Of a stretch of 7,075 nt of DNA, positions 1 to 6,277 are shown piece after piece. The stretch is from NCBI GenBank assembly GCA_029077775.1, contig JAQNCU010000146.1, positions 1 through 7,075 on the forward strand. The letters are read 5' to 3'. Source of the stretch: Acidocella sp. (lineage in GTDB: Bacteria > Pseudomonadota > Alphaproteobacteria > Acetobacterales > Acetobacteraceae). Below the pieces are notes generated by a model. That model saw nothing but the letters and a program-made list of their open reading frames with translations, ran no database searches and had not been told where the DNA came from. Numbering within the stretch: position 1 is the first letter of the stretch; the number at the start of each line of letters is the position of its first letter. The position numbers and the translations under genes were made by a program.

Positions 1-297
1 CTGGTGAAGACCGCCATTGCCGGTGAGGATGCGAATTGGGGGCGGATTGTGATGGCGGTGGGCAAAGCAGGCGAACCCGCGGACCGGGACAGGCTGGCGA
101 TTGCCGTGGGCGGCGTGTGGATGGCCAAGGCGGGGGGCATTGTGCCTGGGTATGACGAGGCGCCCGTGGTGGCGCATATGCAAGGCCGGGAGGTCGAGAT
201 CGACGTGGATATCGGGCTGGGCGATGGCCGGGCTACCGTTTGGACGTGCGATTTGACGCATGGCTATATCGATATCAACGGCGCTTATCGGAGCTAG
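1..297 (+). CDS. argJ: ArgJ C-terminal part (ornithine acetyltransferase / N-acetylglutamate synthase), 5'-truncated
   Basis: The gene is cut by the window edge; 98 codons plus the TAG stop at 295-297 remain, reading in frame from base 1. The protein belongs to the ArgJ family, which moves the acetyl group from N2-acetylornithine to glutamate in the cyclic arginine pathway and can in some species also use acetyl-CoA. Two signatures near the C-terminus identify it: the block TAIAGEDANWGRIVMAVGKA and the final CDLTHGYIDINGAYRS, whose NGAYRS end is characteristic of the family and lies close to the active site. These residues belong to the beta chain made by ArgJ self-cleavage; the cleavage threonine lies outside the window. 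Whether the enzyme is mono- or bifunctional cannot be told from this fragment. The gene converges on the SCO1-like gene, and the two stops overlap. Confidence 0.96.
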   Translation: MVKTAIAGEDANWGRIVMAVGKAGEPADRDRLAIAVGGVWMAKAGGIVPGYDEAPVVAHMQGREVEIDVDIGLGDGRATVWTCDLTHGYIDINGAYRS

Positions 298-872
298 ACA
301 CTTGCGAGGTCCGCCGCAATGCCTTTGATGTCCGGGGTGGCGGTGTCCAACCCGGCGATGATGAATTGCGGGGCGCCTTTGGGGTTGAACACATAGATCG
401 CCGCTGAGTGGGTGACCTGGTATGTGGGTGTTTTGGAGACCGAGAACACCACGCGGTAGCGCCGCGCCAAGGCGTATAACTGGTCCGCCGTGCCGCGCAG
501 GCCGATGACATTGGCGCCGAACAAGGCGGTATATTGCGTGAGCACGGGGAGTGTGTCCCGGTCTGGGTCAACGGTAACAAACAACAGAACGATATTGGCG
601 GCAGTGGCAGCGGGCAGGGTTTTTAAGATTCTTTCCACGGTGTAGAGCGTGGTAGGGCAGACATCCGGACAGTTGGTGTAGCCGAAATAGAGTAATACGG
701 TTTTACCCCGGAAATCAGCCGCAGTGACGGTTTTGCCGGTTTGCGCCTCGGTCATCGTGAAGGCGAGGTGGGGCACGAGGCCCTCGATGCTGACATCCTG
801 CGCCGAAAGATCATGATGGCAGGCGCTTAAACCCAGCAGCGAGGCGGAGACGAGGAGAGACCGGCGGTTCAT
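294..872 (-). CDS. SCO1/SenC family copper-binding lipoprotein
   Basis: The product is 192 residues, a normal SCO size. SCO1/SenC proteins have a thioredoxin-like fold and deliver copper to the CuA site of cytochrome c oxidase, or act as thiol redox proteins, at the outer face of the inner membrane. The copper motif is CPDVC (Cys68 and Cys72), inside YFGYTNCPDVCPTTL, and the third ligand is the distal His155 in VTHSAAIYVF. The VDPDRDT loop (residues 101-107) is also typical. The start at 872 is preferred over the upstream in-frame ATG at 929. It gives a lipoprotein signal, MNRRSLLVSASLLGLSAC, with Cys18 as the lipidation site, whereas the extra 19 residues would bury the signal. The gene follows the peptidase gene after 53 nt and may share its transcript. 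No oxidase subunit genes are in view, so the target is not shown by context. There is no strong Shine-Dalgarno sequence; a GC-rich hairpin sits just before the start. Confidence 0.93.
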   Translation of the reverse strand: MNRRSLLVSASLLGLSACHHDLSAQDVSIEGLVPHLAFTMTEAQTGKTVTAADFRGKTVLLYFGYTNCPDVCPTTLYTVERILKTLPAATAANIVLLFVTVDPDRDTLPVLTQYTALFGANVIGLRGTADQLYALARRYRVVFSVSKTPTYQVTHSAAIYVFNPKGAPQFIIAGLDTATPDIKGIAADLASV

Positions 873-874
873 GA

Positions 875-895
875 CCCGGGGTTTTGCGCCCCGGG
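875..895 (-). promoter_or_regulatory. GC-rich hairpin directly upstream of the SCO1-like start
   Basis: CCCGGGG (875-881) is a perfect reverse complement of CCCCGGG (889-895), giving a 7-bp all-GC stem with a 7-nt loop. It lies between the peptidase stop (926) and the SCO1-like ATG (872), ending only two bases before the start codon on the minus strand. There is no following T-run, so it is not a textbook terminator. It could limit ribosome access or stabilise mRNA ends; this role is an inference. Confidence 0.4.
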
Positions 896-925
896 GATGG
901 GGGATGCAAGGGTGGGCCTTGGGTG

Positions 926-2599
926 TCAAATCGCCAAGACGGCCTCAGCCTCGCGTACCACGTCGGCGAGGGCGCCGGGCGCGAAGGGGGAGATGAGGCC
1001 GGCGCTGGCCACGAGGTCCTGGAAGGGGGCAGCACCACCGCGACCGCAAAGGGCGACGTAATTCTTGAGCGCGGCGCCGTAATCCGCGCGGGATTTGACC
1101 CAGAATTGCAGGGCGCAGCATTGGGCGAGCGTGTAGTCGATGTAGTAGAACGGCACTTGGTAGATGTGCAGTTGCGCCTGCCAGCGCCCGCCTTTGGCGG
1201 TATAACCGATATCGCCATAATCGCGCCAGGGCATGTAAATCGCCTCCAGCCGTTTCCACATCGCATGGCGGTCAGCCGGGGTCGCGTCCGGGTTGGCGTA
1301 AACCTCATGCTGAAAATGATCGACGCAGACGCCGTAGGGCAGAAAGGCCAGCGACTGGATGAGGTGCATGTGCCGATACCGCGCTGCCTGATCCTCCCCC
1401 ACCAGCAGGCCGATTTGCGGGTAGGCAAGATGTTCCAGGCTCATGGAATGGATCTCGGCGGATTCAGAGGTGGGCCAGAGGTAATCGAGGCCGGGCAGGT
1501 TGCGGCTTTGGTAGTTCTGGAAGGCGTGACCCATCTCGTGCGTGAATACGTCGATGTCGTGATGGGTGCCGTTGAAATTGGCGAAGATGTAGGGCACGCC
1601 TGCGTTGGGGAAGGATGTGCAGAACCCGCCCGGAGCTTTGGTCGGGCGGTTATCGAGGTCGAGGAACCCGCCATCATTCATCATGCGGTAGAAGGCGGCG
1701 AGTTCGCTATCCATGCTGTCGAACATTTTTTGGGCTTGCGCGCGCATGAAGGGCTCATCGCCCGCAGGCACGACATTGCCTGCCGGATCCACCAGCGGCT
1801 CGTCCCAGGCATAGAGTCTGTCCCAGCCATTGGATGTGCTCCGGGCTTCAAGGATTTTTGCAACCAGCGGCACCACATGGGCGATGATTTCAGCGCGGTA
1901 TTGCGCGACCTCCGCCGGGCCATAATCGATGCGGCGCATTTTACGGTAGCCGAGTGGGGTGAAGGTCTCAAACCCGAGTTTTTTCGCCATGGCGTGGCGC
2001 AGTTTTGTCAGTTGGTCGAAGATATCGTCGAATTCAGCCGCGTTGGCCTCGAAAAACGCCCATTTTGCCGCCGCCGCGCGGTAGCGCGTGTCACGGTCCA
2101 GGCTTTGCCCGTAGGGGTCGAGGCCAGAGAGGTTGACGGTTTTGCCGTCGAACTCGAATTTCGCCGAGGCGAGCAAGGCGGTGTAGCGCGAGGTGAGTTT
2201 GGCCTCGGCCTGAAGGTCGGGTTCGATCTCCGGCGTGAAGGTGGTGACATCGGTTTCCCACAGGCGCAGCGCATGGGCACCGGTGATGGCCTGGATGGCA
2301 ATGCTGTCAGGGTGCGTGAGCAAACGGCGCTTGAACGCGGTCTCAAAGTTGGTGGCCGTGGGGGTGAGTTCATCACGGTAATCCATTGCGGCTTTGGCGG
2401 CGGCGTCGGCGGTGTCTTGCTCGAAACGCAGATTGACGAGCGCGCCCCAGCTCTCAATTTCGCGGCGCAGATGCTCCCACGCCGCCAGCGCCTTGCCGAT
2501 ATCGCCGGCATCGAGCAGGGCATTGATCGCGGCGTAATCGCGCGCCAGGGTTTCCGTGGAGGGGGTGTCGGCTGTGATATCGGTGAATTTTATGCTCAT
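926..2599 (-). CDS. M3-family zinc oligopeptidase (oligoendopeptidase F-like)
   Basis: The product has 557 residues and is a cytoplasmic metallopeptidase of family M3, the thimet oligopeptidase/PepF group, which cuts short peptides. The zinc-binding HExxH motif is HEMGH at residues 354-358 in VFTHEMGHAFQNYQSR. The downstream helix SAEIHSMSLEHL supplies the third ligand, most likely Glu382. Upstream, the GGFCTSFPNAGVPYIFANF stretch (about 324-342) is the usual strand-rich segment before the active-site helix. The length and the absence of a longer N-terminal domain fit the shorter 'M3, not PepF' subgroup of about 550 residues better than classic PepF at about 600; this subgroup call is from memory. 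No signal peptide is seen. The ATG at 2599 has no good Shine-Dalgarno; a small GCGCG/CGCGC stem abuts it. It lies 41 nt downstream of rmuC and is followed by the SCO1-like gene. Confidence 0.93.
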   Translation of the reverse strand: MSIKFTDITADTPSTETLARDYAAINALLDAGDIGKALAAWEHLRREIESWGALVNLRFEQDTADAAAKAAMDYRDELTPTATNFETAFKRRLLTHPDSIAIQAITGAHALRLWETDVTTFTPEIEPDLQAEAKLTSRYTALLASAKFEFDGKTVNLSGLDPYGQSLDRDTRYRAAAAKWAFFEANAAEFDDIFDQLTKLRHAMAKKLGFETFTPLGYRKMRRIDYGPAEVAQYRAEIIAHVVPLVAKILEARSTSNGWDRLYAWDEPLVDPAGNVVPAGDEPFMRAQAQKMFDSMDSELAAFYRMMNDGGFLDLDNRPTKAPGGFCTSFPNAGVPYIFANFNGTHHDIDVFTHEMGHAFQNYQSRNLPGLDYLWPTSESAEIHSMSLEHLAYPQIGLLVGEDQAARYRHMHLIQSLAFLPYGVCVDHFQHEVYANPDATPADRHAMWKRLEAIYMPWRDYGDIGYTAKGGRWQAQLHIYQVPFYYIDYTLAQCCALQFWVKSRADYGAALKNYVALCGRGGAAPFQDLVASAGLISPFAPGALADVVREAEAVLAI

Positions 2600-2617
2600 G
2601 CGCGCAATTTGACGCGC
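2600..2617 (-). promoter_or_regulatory. Short hairpin abutting the peptidase start codon
   Basis: GCGCG (2600-2604) and CGCGC (2613-2617) can form a 5-bp stem around an 8-nt loop, touching the ATG of the M3 peptidase where a ribosome-binding site would normally lie. No purine-rich Shine-Dalgarno is present between 2600 and 2615 on the minus strand. Translation could depend on coupling to rmuC or be inefficient; neither is shown by the sequence. Confidence 0.25.
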
Positions 2618-2640
2618 GGGGCGGAAAAAGCAACCGAGGT

Positions 2641-3882
2641 TCAGGCATCATCGGGTTCGGAGTCCAGCCCGAGCATGGTCTGCGATGCGCCGGGTTCCAC
2701 CATTTCAACCGTGCGCAGCACGCGGCCCATAGCGCGGGTGCGGACCCGGGCTTTCTCGATGTTCGAGGACATGGCTGAGGCGTTGGCCGCGAGCTTGCCG
2801 AGGACATCGTCCATCCTGGTCATTTCAGTGCGCGTGGCGCCGAGCAATTTGCCGATCTCGCCCGCCCGCGTTTCCAAATCGAGCGTGATATGCCCGAGAT
2901 GGATGGTTTGCAGCAAAGCGGGCAGCAACGTGGGGCCGAGGATGATGACGGAGTCACGGGTGCGGATTTCATCGATGAGATGGGGGATGCGGGCGACCTC
3001 GGCGAACAGGCCGTCGCTGGGCAGATACATCACCCCGAACGCCACCGTGTATGGCGGGCAAATATATTTCTCACGAATTTTTTTCGCCTCCAGCCGAACA
3101 CGTAGCGCGATGCCCTCGCGCGCCTGGCGCTCGCCTTCGATATCCGCGGCCTCCGCCGCGATGAGCAGACGCTCATAATCCTCGGTCGGGAATTTGGAAT
3201 CCACGGCCAGCCAGAGTGGCGTGCGGGCGGGCATGCGCAGGGCGAAATCCACCCGCTCGCGGCCATCCTCCCGCAATGCGAAATTTTGTTCGAACGCGCC
3301 AGGGGGTAGAACTTGTTCGAGCATGGCGCCGAGCTGGGCTTCCCCCCAGCCGCCCCTGGTTTTGACATTCGAGAAGATGCGTTTGAGATCGCCGATTTGC
3401 GCGGCGGCGGATTGCACCTCCCCCATGGCTTGCTGGACCTGGGCAAATTGTTCGAGCACGCGGGCGAAGCTGGTGGTCATTTGTTGCTCCACGGCCTCGT
3501 GCAGTTTTTCGTTCACCGAGGTTTGGATGGTGGTGAGCCGGGTCTCGAGCAGCGCGAGCGTTTTTTGGCTATCCTCGGCGGCGGTGCGGCGCAATGAGGC
3601 CACGGCATCGGCCATGTTCTGCGTGGCGGTGGCGATTTGCGCGAAAGCCTGGGTGAGCGCGCCTGTGGTGCCGGTCTGGATGGCGCTCACCAGCCTGCCC
3701 TCAGCCGCCGCAAGAATGGCGCGGGTGGTTTCAGCCTCCGCCCGGCCACCGGCGAGGATTTTGTCCAGCGACAAAGCCAGCCGCGCCGGCGCGGCGCGTG
3801 CCGCGCGCCAGGCCAGGGCCGCCATGACGAGGGCGGCGATGATGAGGGTGGCAAGCCCGAGCGATAGGAGTTCGATGTTCAT
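2641..3882 (-). CDS. rmuC: RmuC family DNA recombination protein
   Basis: The product has 413 residues and matches RmuC, a protein with a restriction-endonuclease-like core linked to DNA recombination and to suppressing inversions at short inverted repeats. Residues 5-24 form one hydrophobic N-terminal segment followed by basic residues, a membrane anchor. Residues about 38-165 are Ala/Gln/Glu-rich and alpha-helical, consistent with a coiled coil. The RmuC core follows: KTRGGWGEAQLGAMLEQVLP (174-193), RVDFALRMP (210-218) and AVDSKFPTEDYERLL (226-240), with Asp228 and Lys230 as likely nuclease-fold residues, then GVMYLPSDGLFAEV (283-296). The frame stays open upstream to 4770, but that part is antisense to two other genes. 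The ATG at 3882 is preferred because it places the membrane anchor at the N-terminus. No clear Shine-Dalgarno is present. It is the first gene of a possible rmuC, peptidase, SCO1 operon. Confidence 0.94.
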   Translation of the reverse strand: MNIELLSLGLATLIIAALVMAALAWRAARAAPARLALSLDKILAGGRAEAETTRAILAAAEGRLVSAIQTGTTGALTQAFAQIATATQNMADAVASLRRTAAEDSQKTLALLETRLTTIQTSVNEKLHEAVEQQMTTSFARVLEQFAQVQQAMGEVQSAAAQIGDLKRIFSNVKTRGGWGEAQLGAMLEQVLPPGAFEQNFALREDGRERVDFALRMPARTPLWLAVDSKFPTEDYERLLIAAEAADIEGERQAREGIALRVRLEAKKIREKYICPPYTVAFGVMYLPSDGLFAEVARIPHLIDEIRTRDSVIILGPTLLPALLQTIHLGHITLDLETRAGEIGKLLGATRTEMTRMDDVLGKLAANASAMSSNIEKARVRTRAMGRVLRTVEMVEPGASQTMLGLDSEPDDA

Positions 3883-3936
3883 GGTATCACTATAAAAGCC
3901 GGGGCGAGTCGCGTCTGCCGGGATCAGGGGCCATGA
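3883..3936. promoter_or_regulatory. Divergent promoter region between rmuC and the MaoC-like gene
   Basis: These 54 bases must hold the start signals for the minus-strand rmuC cluster and the plus-strand MaoC-slipin pair. An AT-rich island, ACTATAAAA (3889-3897), reads TATAGT on the minus strand (3894-3889) and TATAAA on the plus strand (3891-3896), so both could serve as -10 boxes. On the minus strand TATAGT lies six bases from the rmuC ATG. If used, it would give a nearly leaderless transcript, which fits the absence of a Shine-Dalgarno there. No convincing -35 hexamer was found for either direction, so assignment is tentative. Confidence 0.4.
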
Positions 3937-4413
3937 ATGCAGGGCGGCCCGAGGGAGGTTTGGTTGGATTATAAATATTTCGAGGATTTCGCGCCTGGGC
4001 AGGTCTTTGAGACGCCGCCCGAGGAGATGATCGAGGCCGAGATTATTGAATTCGCGGCGAAATTCGACCCGCAGCCGATGCATACTGACCCGGTGGCGGC
4101 GATGGGCATTACCGGCGGGCTGATCGCCAGCGGGTGGCATACGGCGAGCATGACCATGCGGCTGTTGATCACCAGCGGGCTGTATAACCCGGCACCGGGG
4201 ACACTCGGGATGGGGTTTGAGAGGCTGGTCTGGAAAAAGCCTGTGCGCCCTGGGGATTGGCTGCGCTTGCGCTTTGAGGTGCTGAGCGTGCGGGAGAGTG
4301 CCAGCCGCCCTGATCTCGGGATTGTGACCAGCAGGTTCACCACGTTGAATCATAATGATGACCACGTACAAGAAATGATAAGTTCGGCCTTGCTTCCACG
4401 TCGGCCAAAATAA
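3937..4413 (+). CDS. MaoC family (hotdog-fold) dehydratase/hydratase-like protein
   Basis: The product has 158 residues and one hotdog domain of the MaoC/R-hydratase 2 type. Members hydrate enoyl-CoA thioesters or related acyl groups; the exact substrate is not evident. The N-terminal KYFEDFAPGQVFET is a common start for this group. The catalytic motif is FDPQPMHTD (43-51), with Asp44 and His49 at the expected spacing, followed by the glycine-rich GGLIASGWHTASMTMRL (60-76). The substrate-side loop WKKPVRPGD (99-107) and the C-terminal LLPRRP (152-157) are also typical. The start is uncertain. ATG 3937 has only a weak AGGGG upstream, while TTG 3964 has a strong GGGAGG (3953-3958) five bases before it and would begin directly at DYKYFEDF, giving 149 residues. 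The gene ends 12 nt before the slipin gene and probably shares its mRNA. A link to fatty-acid or polyhydroxyalkanoate metabolism is possible but unproven. Confidence 0.9.
   Translation: MQGGPREVWLDYKYFEDFAPGQVFETPPEEMIEAEIIEFAAKFDPQPMHTDPVAAMGITGGLIASGWHTASMTMRLLITSGLYNPAPGTLGMGFERLVWKKPVRPGDWLRLRFEVLSVRESASRPDLGIVTSRFTTLNHNDDHVQEMISSALLPRRPK
3953..3958 (+). promoter_or_regulatory. Strong ribosome binding site inside the annotated MaoC 5' end
   Basis: GGGAGG lies five bases before an in-frame TTG at 3964. It is the best Shine-Dalgarno match near this gene and favours translation from TTG rather than ATG 3937. The residues upstream of it (MQGGPREVW) match nothing I recognise in the family. 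Confidence 0.5.
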
Positions 4414-4425
4414 AGGGACGGTTAA

Positions 4426-5310
4426 ATGAATAGCGGTGTAACGGTAATCGCGTCGATTGTGATGATCATCGGGGTCGCGATCGGGTATTTTCTGGCGCAG
4501 CCTGTTATCGGCGCGGCGCTTGTGGTGGTTGGAATCATTTTCCTGTTCACCCTGCGAACCGCCGCCGAGTGGGAGCGCGCGGTGATCCTGCGGCTGGGCC
4601 GGTTTGCCGGGGTGCGCGGGCCGGGGCTGTACTTTCTCATCCCGGCACTGGAAATGGTGTATACGGTGGTGGACACGCGCCGCCAGAGCACGCGGATTTC
4701 CGCCGAGGATACGCTGACCGCCGATGCGGTTTCCGTGACCATGGACAGCATTATGTTCTGGCGGGTGCAAGATGTGAAACGCGCCGCGACCGAACTGACC
4801 GATTATAAAAGCATGATCGCGCAGGTTGCCCAGACATCGTTGCGGGAGGTGATAAGCGCCACGACGCTGAACGATATCCTCTCAAAACGGGAGGCGATGG
4901 ATGGCACGCTGCAAGCCTATATCATGAAGAAATCGGTCGGGTGGGGCATTGGCGACATCGCGGTGGAAATCCGCGACGTGAAAATACCGCCCGAGTTGAA
5001 CGATGCGATGAGCCGCAATGCCCAGGCCGAGAAGGAGAAACAGGCCCGCGTGACCCTGGCGAGCGCCGAGGTGGCGATTGCCGAGCAGATCGCGGAGGCA
5101 TCAAGCATCTACGCGAACAACCCGGTGGCGTTGCAGATCCGGCAGATGGGGCTGATTTATGACATGAACAAAGACCGGGGTGTGACGATTCTGGTGCCGA
5201 CGAACATGGCCAATGCGCTGGGGGCAAGCGTGGCGTTGAATGTGTCGAACCCCGATTTTACCCCGCCGCGCACCGCTGGCACACCGGGAGGGTCTGTGCC
5301 GCGGGCGTGA
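4426..5310 (+). CDS. Slipin/stomatin-like SPFH (band 7) membrane protein
   Basis: The product has 294 residues. Two hydrophobic segments occupy about residues 5-23 and 25-43, followed by the diagnostic SPFH entry AEWERAVILRLGRFAGVRGP (47-66) and GLYFLIPALEMVYTVVDTR (67-85). The middle part (about 90-190) is the band 7 domain. The stretch MSRNAQAEKEKQARVTLASA (195-214) starts an Ala/Glu-rich helix typical of stomatin-type oligomers. Family members form large membrane-bound rings or microdomains and influence membrane proteases and protein quality control. In many bacteria they sit beside an NfeD gene; none is present on either side here. The ATG at 4426 is preceded by AAAGGGA (4412-4418) at suitable spacing, which overlaps the MaoC stop region. 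Close spacing to the MaoC-like gene suggests one transcript. The C-terminus ends in a Pro/Gly-rich tail of about 18 residues. Confidence 0.93.
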   Translation: MNSGVTVIASIVMIIGVAIGYFLAQPVIGAALVVVGIIFLFTLRTAAEWERAVILRLGRFAGVRGPGLYFLIPALEMVYTVVDTRRQSTRISAEDTLTADAVSVTMDSIMFWRVQDVKRAATELTDYKSMIAQVAQTSLREVISATTLNDILSKREAMDGTLQAYIMKKSVGWGIGDIAVEIRDVKIPPELNDAMSRNAQAEKEKQARVTLASAEVAIAEQIAEASSIYANNPVALQIRQMGLIYDMNKDRGVTILVPTNMANALGASVALNVSNPDFTPPRTAGTPGGSVPRA

Positions 5311-5366
5311 GGGGGGCGTAAGGGCCAACCAGGGCTGGTCAAAGCCGGGTTCATCCCCAAATCCCT

Positions 5367-5388
5367 TATAGTGCTTACCGGTGAGGAG
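5367..5388 (+). promoter_or_regulatory. Putative -10 box and ribosome binding site of the SOR-like gene
   Basis: TATAGT (5367-5372) is one base from the sigma-70 -10 consensus, and AGGAG (5384-5388) is a clear Shine-Dalgarno. The AGGAG is 8 nt before ATG 5397 but only 2 nt before GTG 5391, which decides the start in favour of the ATG. No good -35 box is visible 16-18 bases upstream of TATAGT, so the promoter part is tentative. Confidence 0.45.
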
Positions 5389-5396
5389 TTGTGAAC

Positions 5397-5795
5397 ATGA
5401 AACGTAGAAACCTGGCTTCAACCGCGATGATGGGTGCCGCAGCGGCGGCGGTGTTGCCTGTGGCGGCTTCAGCCAAGCATAAAAAATATGAAAATCTGGT
5501 GTTCACCGCCGAGGACCCTGGCCATTGGGCGAGTGTGGAAGCGTTGCATGTGCCGGTGGTGGATGTGGCCGATGGGGTGATGACGGTGAAAACGCCGCAC
5601 CCGATGACCGCACCGCATTTTATTGTCAGCCATAGCGTGGTGTTGGAGGGTGGGGTGTTCCTTGACCGGGCGACATTTGTATACACGGACCAGCCGGTCT
5701 CAACGCACACACTACCTGCCGGTTATAAAGGCCGGGTGTTTGTGACCAGCACATGCAATTTGCATGATTTATGGGTGAAGATGGTCAAGGTTTAA
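5397..5795 (+). CDS. Tat-exported superoxide reductase-like protein (desulfoferrodoxin family, one-iron neelaredoxin type)
   Basis: The product has 132 residues. Superoxide reductases reduce superoxide to hydrogen peroxide at an iron bound by four His and one Cys. All five ligand positions are seen: His51 in LHVPVVDV, His68 in TPHPMTAPHF, His74 six residues later, and Cys120 and His123 in CNLHDLW. The spacing matches the catalytic domain of the family, and the rubredoxin-like N-terminal iron domain is missing. In place of the usual Glu-Lys before the first ligand there is Ala49-Leu50 (sequence VEALHVP), so the lysine that normally assists catalysis is absent. The N-terminus MKRRNLASTAMMGAA followed by an alanine-rich stretch and AASA is a twin-arginine signal with a likely cut after residue 26. 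The mature domain should thus be folded with its iron and exported to the periplasm. Tat-bearing relatives in aerobic proteobacteria are often annotated only as desulfoferrodoxin family; activity is not assured. Confidence 0.85.
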   Translation: MKRRNLASTAMMGAAAAAVLPVAASAKHKKYENLVFTAEDPGHWASVEALHVPVVDVADGVMTVKTPHPMTAPHFIVSHSVVLEGGVFLDRATFVYTDQPVSTHTLPAGYKGRVFVTSTCNLHDLWVKMVKV

Positions 5796-5822
5796 CGCCA
5801 GGGGCACAAGGCCACGGTGGGG

Positions 5823-5857
5823 GCCGGGGTGGGTGCCGGGGTGGTCACATCCCGGCC
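5823..5857 (+). terminator. GC-rich direct repeat with alternative hairpins after the SOR-like gene
   Basis: The 10-mer GCCGGGGTGG occurs twice with a 12-base period (5823-5832 and 5835-5844). The second copy pairs with CATCCCGGC (5848-5856) in a 9-bp stem with one G-U pair and a 4-nt loop. The first copy can pair with the same arm, giving a longer stem from 5822 to 5857. It lies 28 nt after the stop of the SOR-like gene. No T-run follows, so it would be an unusual terminator; an mRNA 3'-end stabiliser is equally possible. Confidence 0.4.
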
Positions 5858-5907
5858 GCCGGTTTGCCTTGGCAATGGAAGGTGGGCGGGCTACCAGAGC
5901 AGTGGTG

Positions 5908-5984
5908 GCGCCCTTAGCTCAGTTGGATAGAGCACGAGACTTCTAATCTTGAGGCCGGTGGTTCGAATCCACCAGGGCGCGCCA
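5908..5984 (+). tRNA. tRNA-Arg (anticodon TCT)
   Basis: A complete 77-nt cloverleaf folds by eye. The acceptor stem GCGCCCT (5908-5914) pairs perfectly with AGGGCGC (5974-5980). The D stem is GCTC/GAGC, the anticodon stem is CGAGA/TCTTG with loop CTTCTAA, and the T stem is GGTGG/CCACC around TTCGAAT. The anticodon TCT is at 5942-5944 and reads AGA/AGG arginine codons, which are rare in a GC-rich genome. G73 is followed by an encoded CCA (5982-5984). Base composition changes sharply just after the 3' end. tRNA-Arg(UCU) genes are known phage integration sites; E. coli argU carries DLP12. Confidence 0.97.
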
Positions 5985-6277
5985 GGTAATTTAACATAGT
6001 ACGCTCCATCTATTTTGAAGCGCCATCTGACAAGAAGTAAGTTGGTAGCGCCGGTTGCAACATAGAGTTTCGTAACCACCAAATTTTTTGCGTTGGTGCC
6101 ATCGCGCATATGTCGTGTAATGCACGATGAACAAGACAACCTATTTGTTTGCTTTAAAAACCATGGTTTGACAGGCTGGTAGGTGGCAGCGGCTTACATC
6201 CAACAATGCGCGTTGTCGCTATGATAACGTACGCTTTCATATGACACAGTCTTTTTAAATAGTGTGAAACCACATAT
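5985..6277. other. Low-GC non-coding stretch after the tRNA
   Basis: I see no credible gene in these 293 bases. Composition is clearly lower in GC than the left part: 48% in one 60-base line and 32% in another that ends at 6300. Minor structures are CACCAA/TTGGTG (6077-6098, with six T in the loop), TCGTG/CACGA (6113-6127) and an imperfect CGTTGTC/GATAACG stem (6211-6229). None has a terminator T-run after it. No copy of the tRNA 3' end was found. Confidence 0.6.

Noticed and set aside
2629..2645. Possible terminator between rmuC and the peptidase (AACC-GA-GGTT beside five T on the minus strand)
   Set aside because: The stem is only four pairs with a two-base loop, too small to terminate; the 41-nt gap fits an operon.
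884..3178. A 764-codon open frame on the plus strand opposite the peptidase and rmuC genes
   Set aside because: It is antisense to two well-recognised genes, its translation has no family signature, and long antisense open frames are expected in GC-rich DNA with strong third-position bias.
3883..4770. In-frame upstream extension of rmuC by 296 codons on the minus strand
   Set aside because: The extension runs antisense through the MaoC-like gene and into the slipin gene, is rich in His/Pro/Arg without domain signs, and would bury the N-terminal membrane anchor of RmuC.
5328..5339. Possible terminator ACCAG-GG-CTGGT after the slipin gene
   Set aside because: With a workable loop the stem is only four pairs and no T-run follows.
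5391..5396. GTG 5391 as start of the SOR-like gene
   Set aside because: It is only two bases from the AGGAG ribosome binding site, whereas ATG 5397 is eight bases away and gives a clean Tat signal.
5891..6139. An 82-codon minus-strand frame over the tRNA
   Set aside because: Its C-terminal half is simply the antisense of tRNA-Arg, a well-known spurious protein pattern; the rest has no support.
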